NCBI GenBank assembly: GCA_903828685.1 | Contig: CAIKNB010000009.1 | Span: forward strand, 1 to 20,503 | Direction of reading: 5' to 3' | DNA length: 20,503 nt | From: Candidatus Uhrbacteria bacterium | Lineage (GTDB): Bacteria; Patescibacteriota; Patescibacteriia; 2-12-FULL-60-25 | Shown here: positions 14,622-20,503 of the stretch, one piece after another | Layout of the letters: every line of letters starts with the position of its first letter | How positions within the stretch are numbered: position 1 is the stretch's first letter | Position numbers and translations under genes: made by a program | Notes under the pieces: model-generated | The model's database searches: none | Told to the model about the DNA's origin: nothing | Seen by the model: only the letters and a program-made list of their open reading frames with translations

Positions 14622-14640
14622 TGCAGATTTGATAAGGAGC

Positions 14641-14822
14641 TAAATTTATCCACAGGAGTGGATTCAACACAGAGCTGTGTCTGTGCTTAATCATCATACC
14701 GCGTTTTTGAAGCTTGCTCAATCCTCAGGGTATCTACCGTATGTTAAGCCAAGAATAAAAAAACCGTGTTTTTTATCCACAGATGATATCTTAAAGTGGA
14801 TTATTTAAATGTGGATAAACCG
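14641..14822. other. cluster of three perfect DnaA boxes (possible origin or DnaA-binding locus)
   Basis: The consensus box TTATCCACA occurs exactly at 14646-14654 (plus), 14773-14781 (plus) and 14810-14818 (minus). The last two face each other across a 28-bp AT-rich segment that holds a degenerate copy (14795-14803). About 0.16 perfect boxes are expected by chance in the whole window on both strands, so three within 173 bp is highly non-random. No gene covers them. The cluster could be an origin, part of a split origin, or a DnaA-titrating or reactivating site. Confidence 0.6.
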
Positions 14823-15956
14823 TCAGTTTATGCACACGGTGGCACGACCATCTTGGTCATGGATCTCGAAAGAATTGAAAGTCGGGTTAGCTATGTTCCA
14901 GGATTGAAAAACCTTAGAAACGGCATTTTTTGATAGTTTGAAAATTAATCCGCCTGGTGAACACGAGTTTTGTTCAGTTTGGCTTTGGGTTGTGCTGCCA
15001 GCAATTAAATTGCCGTTTTTAAGCCAAAAATTCGTCTGCTTTTGCATGTCTGGCGTGCTTGAAGCCAGAGCTTGGATTTCGCCTACCGGCGGTTTTAGCT
15101 CCAGAGCCTGCGTGCCATCTTGGAGTTGATAGGGAACCACGTCATATAAACCAGCTGCGCTGGCCAGCTTGAGCAGGGTGGCTGAAGAGGGCGGAGCAGT
15201 AAAACCCAGCACGATATCCGGCGTATCGCTGTCCGTATATTTCCAGCCCACCAAGCTTGGCACGGGCAAATCGTCAGTTTCGATTCCGTAGGGTTTCAGA
15301 GCCTGTGAGATTGCAGGCCAAGCTTCTGGCATGATTTGTGTGTCGATCAGCACGTCGGCGTCCGAAGATTGCAAGCCTTGGCCTTGCGGCAAAGCTAAAT
15401 CGGTTTGCCATTTGCCGTCTTGTACCGGTCCGCTAATGCGCAGCGTTTTATCTGCGGCCAGCTCTCCTGCATCCACGGACAAGAACATAGGATGCCAAAT
15501 CAGATTGAAGGAAGATCCGGCCAAAAAGCCAAAGCCTAACCGGTGGTCAAGAATTAATGGTTTGTCGCTCCAGATGGTGAAGAGACCCGTTGATTCATGC
15601 CAGGCTGACGAAACCACGGCAAAACGACTGGTTACAGCAAAAGATGCAAACCCTTGGTCGGATTTAGCTACGCCAAAGATCACTGGCCACGAAGTGGAAC
15701 GCGCAGCTTGGCGCCATACATCAGGCGCCAGGTCGGGTAATTGGCTTCCGCCTTTGGCCACGGCTAAGACTGGTGCGTCGGCAGGCAAGAGTTTGGCGCT
15801 AAGCGGAAAATAGACCAGCGCAGCCGCAAGCAACAAAGCAGCGGCTGCGCCGACCAATGCCCACCAACCCAAACGCGGTAAATGCGTTTGGGTTGTGTTT
15901 CCGAAACCCAGCAGAGGGCTGCTGCTGGGTAGGGTTTTGTTCGCGTCTTGCTCCAT
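14823..15956 (-). CDS. membrane-anchored protein of unknown function
   Basis: I do not recognise a family with confidence. The 377-residue product has a cytoplasmic N-terminus of about 30 residues, one strong membrane segment (about 31-52), and then LLPADAPVLAVAKGG followed by a long extracytoplasmic region. That opening resembles the start of DUF3352-type proteins, but this is a weak impression. The ectodomain is rich in Ser, Thr, Ala, Trp and Phe with alternating hydrophobic patterns, suggesting beta-rich structure. Two cysteines near the C-terminus (in NSCSPGG and TVCIN) could form a disulphide. It starts 11 bp after the pnp stop with no promoter between, so it is probably co-transcribed with pnp. 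Confidence 0.8.
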   Translation of the reverse strand: MEQDANKTLPSSSPLLGFGNTTQTHLPRLGWWALVGAAAALLLAAALVYFPLSAKLLPADAPVLAVAKGGSQLPDLAPDVWRQAARSTSWPVIFGVAKSDQGFASFAVTSRFAVVSSAWHESTGLFTIWSDKPLILDHRLGFGFLAGSSFNLIWHPMFLSVDAGELAADKTLRISGPVQDGKWQTDLALPQGQGLQSSDADVLIDTQIMPEAWPAISQALKPYGIETDDLPVPSLVGWKYTDSDTPDIVLGFTAPPSSATLLKLASAAGLYDVVPYQLQDGTQALELKPPVGEIQALASSTPDMQKQTNFWLKNGNLIAGSTTQSQTEQNSCSPGGLIFKLSKNAVSKVFQSWNIANPTFNSFEIHDQDGRATVCIN

Positions 15957-15967
15957 GAGCTGACTGC

Positions 15968-18295
15968 TTAGAAGATCGGGGGCACCGGAGGCGGAGGAGT
16001 CGGGGGAGTCGTGGGACGATCCTGGAAGTCAGGACGCGGTCCGCGATCTCCAAAACCTCCGCGCGAGCCACCATTGCCGCCACGGCCGCCGAAGCCGCCA
16101 CGTGAACCGCCGCGCGGTCCGCCGTTGTCGCGCAACGGGCGCTGGTCTTCGTCGGATTCTTTGTAGTCAGGCGCGGCGCGCTTGATCGAGAGATTGACGC
16201 GGCCCATGGAATCTATTTCGTAGACCTTGACCGTGACCATGTCGCCAATCTTCACCACGTCGCCGACTTTGGCCACGCGGTACGGAGCCATCTCGCTGAT
16301 GTGCACCAAGCCTTCTTGCTTGGGCGCGATTTCTACGAAAGCTCCGAAGTCCATGATGCGCGTGACCGGACCGGTAAAGACTTCGCCCACCGTGACTTCG
16401 CGTGTCAGCTGTTTGACCCAGTCGATGGCTTTCTTCATGCCCTCGGAATCCGTGGAGGTGATCATGACGCGGCCATCGTCCTCGATGTCGATCTGCACAT
16501 TGCACGCGCCGATGATTTCGTTGATGACTTTGCCGCCTGGGCCGATGACGTCGCGGATGCGGTCCGGGTTGATGCGGATCATCTCGATGCGCGGCGCGAA
16601 CGGCGAGAGTTCGGCGCGCGGTGCCGGGATGGCTTTTTCGATCACATCCAAGATTTTGAAGCGCGCGGTCTTAGCCATGGCCAAAGTTTCTTTGACCGTC
16701 TCGAGCGGGATGCCGTGGGTCTTGGTGTCCATCTGCACTGCTGTGATGCCAGTGCGCGTGCCTGCGACCTTAAAGTCCATGCCGCCCACGCCGTCTTCCA
16801 GATCCTGCAGGTCGGTGAATACGCGGAAGCGTCCGGTCTTTTCGTCGCTGGCCACGCCCATGGCGATGCCGGCCACTGGCGCCAGGATGGGTACGCCCGC
16901 ATCCATTAAAGCCAATGTGGAACCGCAAGTCGCGCCCATGGAACTCGAGCCGTTGGAGCTTAAGACCTCGGACACTACGCGGATGGTGTAGGGGAACACG
17001 TCCTGCACGGGCAAGACCGGCATGATGGCGCGTTCAGCCAAAGCGCCATGTCCGATTTCGCGGCGGCCCGGACCGCGGTTGCTCTTGGTTTCGGCCACTG
17101 AATAGCTGGGGAAATTGTAATGATGGAAGTAGCGCTTCTTGATTTGGTATTCCATGGTGTCCAGAGTCTGTTCCATGCCCGGCGAGCCGAGCGTGACTGT
17201 GGAAAGCACTTGAGTGGCGCCGCGTTGGAACAAGCCTGAACCATGGGTGCGCGGCATGACGCTGACCATGGAGTCGAGCTCGCGGATCTCGTCCAGAGCG
17301 CGACCGTCGGCGCGTTTGCCTTCTTCCAGAATCAAGCGCGACACTTCGGCTTCGATGAATTCATCCACCAACTCGCAGGCGCGCGAGCGTTTGTCTTTGG
17401 CGATGCCTTCCTTTTCCAATTGCTCGTCCAAAGCTTGGGACAGGCGTTTGCCGGCTTGCTTGCGCGCGATTTTGGTTTTGAGCGGTTCGGTGAACAGGAA
17501 TTGCGGAGCCAGGTTCTTGAGGTGGCCCAGGATGACGGATTTGAACAGTTCGTCCTCGGCCGCGATTTCGCGTTCCTCGTCGGTTTTGGGAGTGAACGGA
17601 TCGGCTTTGGTTTTGCCGACTTCAGTCCTCACCTTTTCGATGAGCTCGATTACAGGCGCGAGTTGGGATTGCGCCCATTCCACGGCAGCCAACATGTCGT
17701 CTTCCGACACTTGCTTGGCACCGGCTTCCAACATGACGGTCTTGCCGTTAGCACCGGCTACCACCAAGTCCAAATCACCTTCGATGGTTTGGGCGTAAGT
17801 CGGATTCAGGATCCACTGGCCGTCTTTGCGGCCCACGCGCAGAGCGGCGAGAGGTCCGTCCCACGGGATGTCGGACATGCCCAAAGCGCAGGCTGCGCCG
17901 ATGAGACCTGGGATGTCAGCGTCATTTTCCTGGTCATGCGAAAACACGGTGGCTACCACGGCCACTTCGTTGCGCATGCGATCGTCGAACAGCGGACGGA
18001 TGGCGCGGTCGATGAGGCGGCCCGAAAGGATAGCCTCGTCGGTCGGACGGCCTTCACGCTTGATGAAGCGCGAGCCTTTGATGCGGCCGGCCGCATACAT
18101 GCGTTCCTCGAAATCAACTTGGAGCGGAAAGAAATCCAAACCTTCGCGGATGCCGCCCATGGTGGCCGTGCACAACGCCACGGTGTCGCCATAGCGCACG
18201 GTGCAGGAGCCGTTGGCCTGCTGGGCCAAGAGCCCTACGCCGATGGTCAGGGTGCGGCCGCCCCACTCTATAGAGTAAGTCTTCTCTTTTTCCAT
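15968..18295 (-). CDS. pnp: polyribonucleotide nucleotidyltransferase (PNPase)
   Basis: PNPase degrades RNA 3' to 5' by phosphorolysis as a trimeric ring. This 775-residue copy has the full order. The first RNase PH domain (about 5-145) has FFPLQVDFEERMYAAGRIKGS-type motifs. A helical linker (about 235-320) follows. The second RNase PH domain (about 325-560) has the catalytic block MDFKVAGTRTGI and VQMDTK (D522, K524). KH (about 570-625, GPGGKVINEIIG) and S1 (about 635-705, GAFVEIAPKQEGLVHISEMA) domains come next. The tail (about 710-775) is unusual: glycine-arginine repeats (RGG, SRGGFG) and then a proline-rich end. PNPase is normally about 700 residues. The leader carries alternative hairpins, and autoregulation of pnp by leader processing is known in other bacteria. 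Confidence 0.98.
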   Translation of the reverse strand: MEKEKTYSIEWGGRTLTIGVGLLAQQANGSCTVRYGDTVALCTATMGGIREGLDFFPLQVDFEERMYAAGRIKGSRFIKREGRPTDEAILSGRLIDRAIRPLFDDRMRNEVAVVATVFSHDQENDADIPGLIGAACALGMSDIPWDGPLAALRVGRKDGQWILNPTYAQTIEGDLDLVVAGANGKTVMLEAGAKQVSEDDMLAAVEWAQSQLAPVIELIEKVRTEVGKTKADPFTPKTDEEREIAAEDELFKSVILGHLKNLAPQFLFTEPLKTKIARKQAGKRLSQALDEQLEKEGIAKDKRSRACELVDEFIEAEVSRLILEEGKRADGRALDEIRELDSMVSVMPRTHGSGLFQRGATQVLSTVTLGSPGMEQTLDTMEYQIKKRYFHHYNFPSYSVAETKSNRGPGRREIGHGALAERAIMPVLPVQDVFPYTIRVVSEVLSSNGSSSMGATCGSTLALMDAGVPILAPVAGIAMGVASDEKTGRFRVFTDLQDLEDGVGGMDFKVAGTRTGITAVQMDTKTHGIPLETVKETLAMAKTARFKILDVIEKAIPAPRAELSPFAPRIEMIRINPDRIRDVIGPGGKVINEIIGACNVQIDIEDDGRVMITSTDSEGMKKAIDWVKQLTREVTVGEVFTGPVTRIMDFGAFVEIAPKQEGLVHISEMAPYRVAKVGDVVKIGDMVTVKVYEIDSMGRVNLSIKRAAPDYKESDEDQRPLRDNGGPRGGSRGGFGGRGGNGGSRGGFGDRGPRPDFQDRPTTPPTPPPPVPPIF

Positions 18296-18298
18296 ACT

Positions 18299-18356
18299 GA
18301 CGAAACGTTTTCGTCCGGAGACTTAATCCGCTTTGCGGATCTATGTCTCGGGACGA
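18299..18356 (-). promoter_or_regulatory. pnp leader with two mutually exclusive hairpins
   Basis: In the minus-strand RNA a long hairpin pairs UCGUCC (18351-18356) with GGACGA (18311-18316). Its inner stems are GAGAC/GUCUC and AUCCGC/GCGGAU with an AAA loop. The GACGAAA segment (18309-18315) can instead pair with UUUCGUC (18299-18305) in a hairpin ending 3 nt before the ATG. The two folds share bases, so only one can form. The second may hide the start region. Confidence 0.55.
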
Positions 18357-18373
18357 ATAACGCGATTAAGTTT

Positions 18374-18418
18374 TAAGCGGGTTGATTCCCGCGCAGCGCG
18401 CACGAGATGTCATGCGCG
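18374..18418 (-). other. hairpins after the NYN gene
   Basis: On the minus strand CGCGCA pairs with TGCGCG (18397-18402 and 18413-18418). Downstream, GCGGG pairs with CCCGC around AATCAA (about 18377-18392), followed by TTAAAAC. They could form a weak terminator or processing sites between the NYN gene and pnp. The T run is too poor to call a firm terminator, and no promoter for pnp is evident in the 139-bp gap. Confidence 0.35.
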
Positions 18419-18434
18419 TTCCGCGAGAGGCGAC

Positions 18435-19031
18435 CTAAAAAGTCACCTTTACGCGCCGCGTTTTGCTGTCGCGGCCTTTGCCCGGCAAGTGCGGCAGCTT
18501 GGCTTCGGGCAGTTCTTTTACGGCATGTCCATGTTTGGGGCTGATGAGGAAGGCGCGGCCTTCGGTGGACAGGTCGAAAAAGCTGTCGCACACGACTTTG
18601 AGCTGCGCGTTGGTGGACTCGGCGAAGGCCGCCACTTCCACCAGCACGCCTTTGCCTTGCAGGTATTGCACCAGCGGCACGAAGTCGCCGTCGCCGGTCA
18701 TGAGCACGATGGCATCAACCTTCTCGGCCAAGCGCACCGCATCCACGGCCATGCCCACATCCCAGTCAGCTTTCTTTTCGCCGCTCGAGAATTCCTGCAC
18801 GTCTTTGACTCGTAGCTCGATGCCCGCGCTCTGCAGCGCCTCAAAAAAAGCCTGCTCTTCGCCGGTCTTGGATTTGGCGACGTAGGCGAAGACGCGCACT
18901 AATTGCCGTCCGCCAGCCACTGCATCCACGGCCTTTTCGAACGCTAAACGCGCTCCATGGATATGCTTGGCCGAGTGGTACATGTTTTGCGTGTCGATGA
19001 GCACTGCCACGCGTTGATCAAAACTAATCAT
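18435..19031 (-). CDS. NYN-domain (LabA/DUF88, PIN-like) putative nuclease
   Basis: This 198-residue protein has a NYN domain over about 7-155. Visible features are VAVLIDTQNMY with D13, the KKADWDVGMAVDAV segment with D91 and D97, and VLMTGDGDFVPLV with D114 and D116. These acidic residues form the Mg2+ site of PIN-like nucleases, so catalysis is plausible. After the domain a basic tail (about 165-198, LPGKGRDSKTRRVKVTF) may bind nucleic acid. Family members act in RNA processing in eukaryotes. Bacterial LabA-like proteins are less well defined. It has its own promoter (19075-19103) and lies 139 bp upstream of pnp, suggesting a link to RNA turnover. No Shine-Dalgarno is visible. Confidence 0.9.
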   Translation of the reverse strand: MISFDQRVAVLIDTQNMYHSAKHIHGARLAFEKAVDAVAGGRQLVRVFAYVAKSKTGEEQAFFEALQSAGIELRVKDVQEFSSGEKKADWDVGMAVDAVRLAEKVDAIVLMTGDGDFVPLVQYLQGKGVLVEVAAFAESTNAQLKVVCDSFFDLSTEGRAFLISPKHGHAVKELPEAKLPHLPGKGRDSKTRRVKVTF

Positions 19032-19074
19032 AAGAGTATTGAAAAAGTATAAAGTATAAAAATATTGCTTACAA

Positions 19075-19103
19075 AAAATACCTTATTTAGGGTTTTTTGT
19101 CAA
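19075..19103 (-). promoter_or_regulatory. promoter of the NYN gene
   Basis: On the minus strand a perfect TTGACA (19098-19103), a 17-bp spacer and TATTTT (19075-19080, 4/6) are followed by a very A/T-rich leader with two TATACTT repeats. Transcripts from here may continue into pnp. Confidence 0.6.
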
Positions 19104-19136
19104 TGGTATGGTCTGATGCTGTTAGCCGCACAAGTG

Positions 19137-19186
19137 AAAAAATAATACCCCGACTGAGCCATGTTTTAAGTGGTCATCAATCGGGG
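19137..19186 (-). terminator. terminator of the unknown helical-protein gene
   Basis: CCCCGA (19148-19153) pairs with TCGGGG (19181-19186), with imperfect pairing further inside. On the minus strand it is followed by TATTATTTTTT. It starts 8 nt after the stop codon of the unknown gene, so that gene is a separate unit from the NYN-pnp unit. Confidence 0.65.
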
Positions 19187-19193
19187 CGTGAGT

Positions 19194-20036
19194 TCAACCG
19201 CCTACGCGGGCGGCGGTCATAGAAGCATTAGCATGCTGGATCAAGGCGTGGGCCAGATAGCGGAAGAAATTCCCCACAGCTTTTGTGGTGCCATTATCCT
19301 CGATGCCTTTCGCATATTTCTGGATCAGCTCGGCCAGCTGCGGTATACATTCCGGCCTGTCACAGGCGTATTGTTCCAATGCCTTTTTTGATCCGTCGGT
19401 TACGAGCAGGCAGTTGCACAAAGCATCTGAGACTTCGTCCGGCGTTCCTTGTTTGAGCGTGCTCTGTAGCTCCGCGTTGTCCTTGACGATGTTGCGGAGA
19501 AATCCAGCCAAGTTTTCCAGGTAGTTCCTTTTTCCATTGCTGATCTTGGATCGCTCAATTTGCTTTTCCAGTTCATCTACCAAATCCTTGATGCGACTGG
19601 AATTGGCTATGAGCCAAGGGTGGAGGACCGGACGATTCACTTCGACTGATGGTCTGGTCATGATCCAGGCGGCGACATAGAGACTGCCGTGGGCCAGGGC
19701 TTCAGTGATTATTCGGTCTACTTTTTCCTTTTGCGATTGGAGTTTGGTCAGGAAGTACGCTAGGCGCTGAGCTCCGCGGTCATTCCTTTCGCGCAAAGCC
19801 ACCATGAAGGTATTGAACATCGTTGTCGAGAGAATGGATTCCGGCGTGATCCTACACATGAGATGCCATGCTTCCGGCGTGACTGTTCTGTCTTGGACTG
19901 CAACGTCGACGAACAATTTGCAGACAAAATTTGAATCGTTCAAGGCGAGGAGGATACGTACTGCCTCTTCGTCAATTACATTCGCTTGCAGCGCTAAGCT
20001 GGCAGCCATCTTTGCGTGTTGACTTGATTTGGGCAT
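19194..20036 (-). CDS. alpha-helical protein of unknown function
   Basis: I do not recognise this 280-residue protein. It lacks a signal peptide and membrane segments and reads as a string of amphipathic helices, for example EEAVRILLALNDSNFVCKLF and GAQRLAYFLTKLQ, like repeat or helical-bundle scaffolds. I placed the start at 20034-20036 (MPKSSQHAK). A strong Shine-Dalgarno (TAGGAGA, 20043-20049) lies at the right spacing, whereas the longer frame to 20096 runs through the promoter. It has a promoter-like TTGACA upstream and its own terminator (19137-19186), so it is monocistronic. The good Shine-Dalgarno differs from nearly every neighbour and may indicate different origin or strong translation. 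Confidence 0.8.
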   Translation of the reverse strand: MPKSSQHAKMAASLALQANVIDEEAVRILLALNDSNFVCKLFVDVAVQDRTVTPEAWHLMCRITPESILSTTMFNTFMVALRERNDRGAQRLAYFLTKLQSQKEKVDRIITEALAHGSLYVAAWIMTRPSVEVNRPVLHPWLIANSSRIKDLVDELEKQIERSKISNGKRNYLENLAGFLRNIVKDNAELQSTLKQGTPDEVSDALCNCLLVTDGSKKALEQYACDRPECIPQLAELIQKYAKGIEDNGTTKAVGNFFRYLAHALIQHANASMTAARVGG

Positions 20037-20064
20037 GCTCTTTCTCCTATTTCCAAAGAACCAG

Positions 20065-20096
20065 CTTATACAATCGTATTTTTTGGTTTTTGTCAA
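20065..20096 (-). promoter_or_regulatory. promoter-like element of the unknown helical-protein gene
   Basis: On the minus strand a perfect TTGACA (20091-20096) is followed by an A-rich tract and TATAAG (20065-20070). The spacing is 20 bp, longer than usual. A poorer TTGTAT lies at 17 bp. The start codon follows 29 bp after TATAAG, with a Shine-Dalgarno between. Confidence 0.45.
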
Positions 20097-20107
20097 TGCC
20101 TAAGATG

Positions 20108-20139
20108 TGCAAGCCGCCGGATTTCTCCGGCGGCTTGCA
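20108..20139. repeat. very stable 14-bp palindromic hairpin
   Basis: TGCAAGCCGCCGGA (20108-20121) pairs perfectly with TCCGGCGGCTTGCA (20126-20139). The loop reads GAAA in minus-strand RNA. No T run follows on either strand, so it is not a canonical terminator. It lies between the rpsO terminator and the next promoter. Confidence 0.6.
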
Positions 20140-20145
20140 GGCATC

Positions 20146-20174
20146 AAAAAAGGGCGGACACTTTGTCCGCCCTT
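20146..20174 (-). terminator. Rho-independent terminator of rpsO
   Basis: An 11-bp stem (AAGGGCGGACA-type arms, 20150-20160 and 20164-20174) with a 3-nt loop is followed on the minus strand by a T run (20146-20150). It starts 5 nt after the rpsO stop and separates rpsO from the downstream genes. Confidence 0.88.
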
Positions 20175-20179
20175 GCAAA

Positions 20180-20440
20180 TTACACTTTCAATTTTGCCAT
20201 CAACTCGTCGTAACTCTTGGAGTCCTCACGCTTGAGGTACTTCATCAAGCGGCGGCGCTCGCCGACCTTCTTGATCAGACCGCGGCGGGATGAAAAGTCT
20301 TTCTTGTGTCCGCGCAAGTGCTCGGTCAGCTCCTTGATCTCTTCGGTCAAGATGGCAATCTGGACCTGGGGCGAGCCCGTGTCCGTGGCATGCGTCTTGA
20401 ACTTTTCGATTATGCGCTTTTTCTTATTCGTATCCAACAT
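20180..20440 (-). CDS. rpsO: 30S ribosomal protein S15
   Basis: The 86-residue protein is close to the usual 88-89. It shows the S15 signature in order: [21 protein letters not shown], visible here as [16 protein letters not shown], then [15 protein letters not shown] and [15 protein letters not shown]15 binds 16S rRNA helices 20-22 early in 30S assembly and often represses its own mRNA. A long hairpin in the leader (20450-20503) could serve that purpose. rpsO is commonly followed by pnp; here a terminator and two other genes lie between them. No Shine-Dalgarno is visible before the ATG. Confidence 0.98.
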   Translation of the reverse strand: MLDTNKKKRIIEKFKTHATDTGSPQVQIAILTEEIKELTEHLRGHKKDFSSRRGLIKKVGERRRLMKYLKREDSKSYDELMAKLKV

Positions 20441-20449
20441 GTGATTGTC

Positions 20450-20503
20450 GGAAACTGGCTGTTGCGTCCGATCCCATGGAATCGAAGCGATCTTGTCAGT
20501 TCC
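20450..20503 (-). promoter_or_regulatory. rpsO leader structure (possible S15 autoregulatory site)
   Basis: GGAACTG at the window edge (20497-20503) pairs with CAGTTTCC (20450-20457, one bulged base). An inner stem CGATTC/GGATCG with loop CATG lies between. The structure ends 9 nt before the rpsO ATG. S15 leader elements exist in several phyla with different shapes; this one may be cut by the window end. Confidence 0.4.

Larger units (their letters stand above)
14024..14640. other. gene-free stretch with RNA-like secondary structure
   Basis: I find no credible protein gene here. The best open frame (plus strand, 77 codons from 14159) has no start signal or family resemblance. The stretch contains a structured-RNA candidate (14174-14405) and a row of hairpins (14434-14621). 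The first 130 bases after the promoter hold only a small hairpin (GGCC/GGCC near 14120-14132). No match to tmRNA, RNase P RNA, SRP RNA or tRNA could be made by eye. Confidence 0.6.

Noticed and set aside
14160..14640. tmRNA, RNase P RNA, SRP RNA or 6S RNA
   Set aside because: I looked on both strands for the tmRNA 5' GGGGC-type end and T arm, the RNase P GAGGAAAGTC block, and the SRP GGAAGCAGC loop. None is present in convincing form. Fragments such as GGTCGAAGCAGC are only superficially similar.
14758..14774. AAAAAAC/GTTTTTT hairpin as terminator of the pnp operon
   Set aside because: The stem is almost entirely A-T and overlaps a perfect DnaA box; too weak to call.
17243..18376. Long plus-strand open frame (377 codons) opposite pnp
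   Set aside because: It is antisense to a firmly identified PNPase and its composition mirrors the G/C-rich third positions of pnp. No family motifs or start signal.
20037..20096. 20-codon extension of the unknown helical protein
   Set aside because: It covers the TTGACA/TATAAG region and the Shine-Dalgarno, which serve the ATG at 20034-20036.
1..20503. CRISPR array, insertion sequence or prophage
   Set aside because: No regularly spaced direct repeats, transposase or integrase motifs, or phage structural genes are visible.
1..20503. Alternative genetic code (TGA as glycine)
   Set aside because: TGA ends tig, rnpA, the DksA-family gene and the 14823-15956 gene at expected positions, and no in-frame TGA interrupts conserved domains.

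Overview
The window is about 20.5 kb of a gene-dense bacterial chromosome with housekeeping genes of the replication-origin neighbourhood: dnaN, dnaA, rpmH, rnpA and yidD, then tig, comM, lspA, pnp and rpsO. TGA is a normal stop (tig, rnpA and a DksA-family gene end on it), so the standard bacterial code applies. Shine-Dalgarno sequences are nearly absent, but sigma-70-like promoters (TTGACA/TTGACG, 17-bp spacer, TATAAT-like) stand out before many genes. Several features suggest a Patescibacteria/CPR-type genome: a basic 49-residue L34, a class A penicillin-binding protein with C-terminal Ig-like modules, small secreted cell-wall proteins, and no gyrB, recF or yidC beside dnaA. That is an inference from gene content and style; no lineage marker was tested. 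There are no insertion sequences, phage genes or CRISPR arrays.

Left part (1-8.6 kb). A truncated tRNA (minus) lies at the left edge, then a secreted 3D-domain protein (minus), a bifunctional class A penicillin-binding protein (plus), and dnaN and dnaA (minus). dnaA diverges from rpmH-rnpA-yidD (plus). The dnaA-dnaN gap has the parts of a basal origin-unwinding system in the right order: a DnaA box, a GC-rich block and DnaA-trio-like triplets. The dnaA/rpmH divergent promoter region holds further DnaA-box-like sites. yidD converges on, and overlaps, a DUF167 gene translationally coupled to an inositol-monophosphatase-family gene.

Middle part (8.6-14.8 kb, all minus). Trigger factor and a LysM/M23 envelope peptidase come first, each with its own promoter and terminator signals. 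A compact dksA-like/lspA/comM operon follows. An 850-bp gene-free stretch (13967-14822) then holds an unidentified structured-RNA candidate, an array of hairpins and three perfect DnaA boxes.

Right part (14.8-20.5 kb, all minus). In transcription order: rpsO, an unknown helical protein, a NYN/LabA-type putative nuclease, pnp, and an unknown membrane-anchored protein. rpsO and pnp are often neighbours, so the two inserted genes are notable. The pnp leader can form two mutually exclusive hairpins just before the start codon, and PNPase ends in an RGG-type, proline-rich tail. The theme is RNA turnover and translation, next to replication initiation and envelope assembly.
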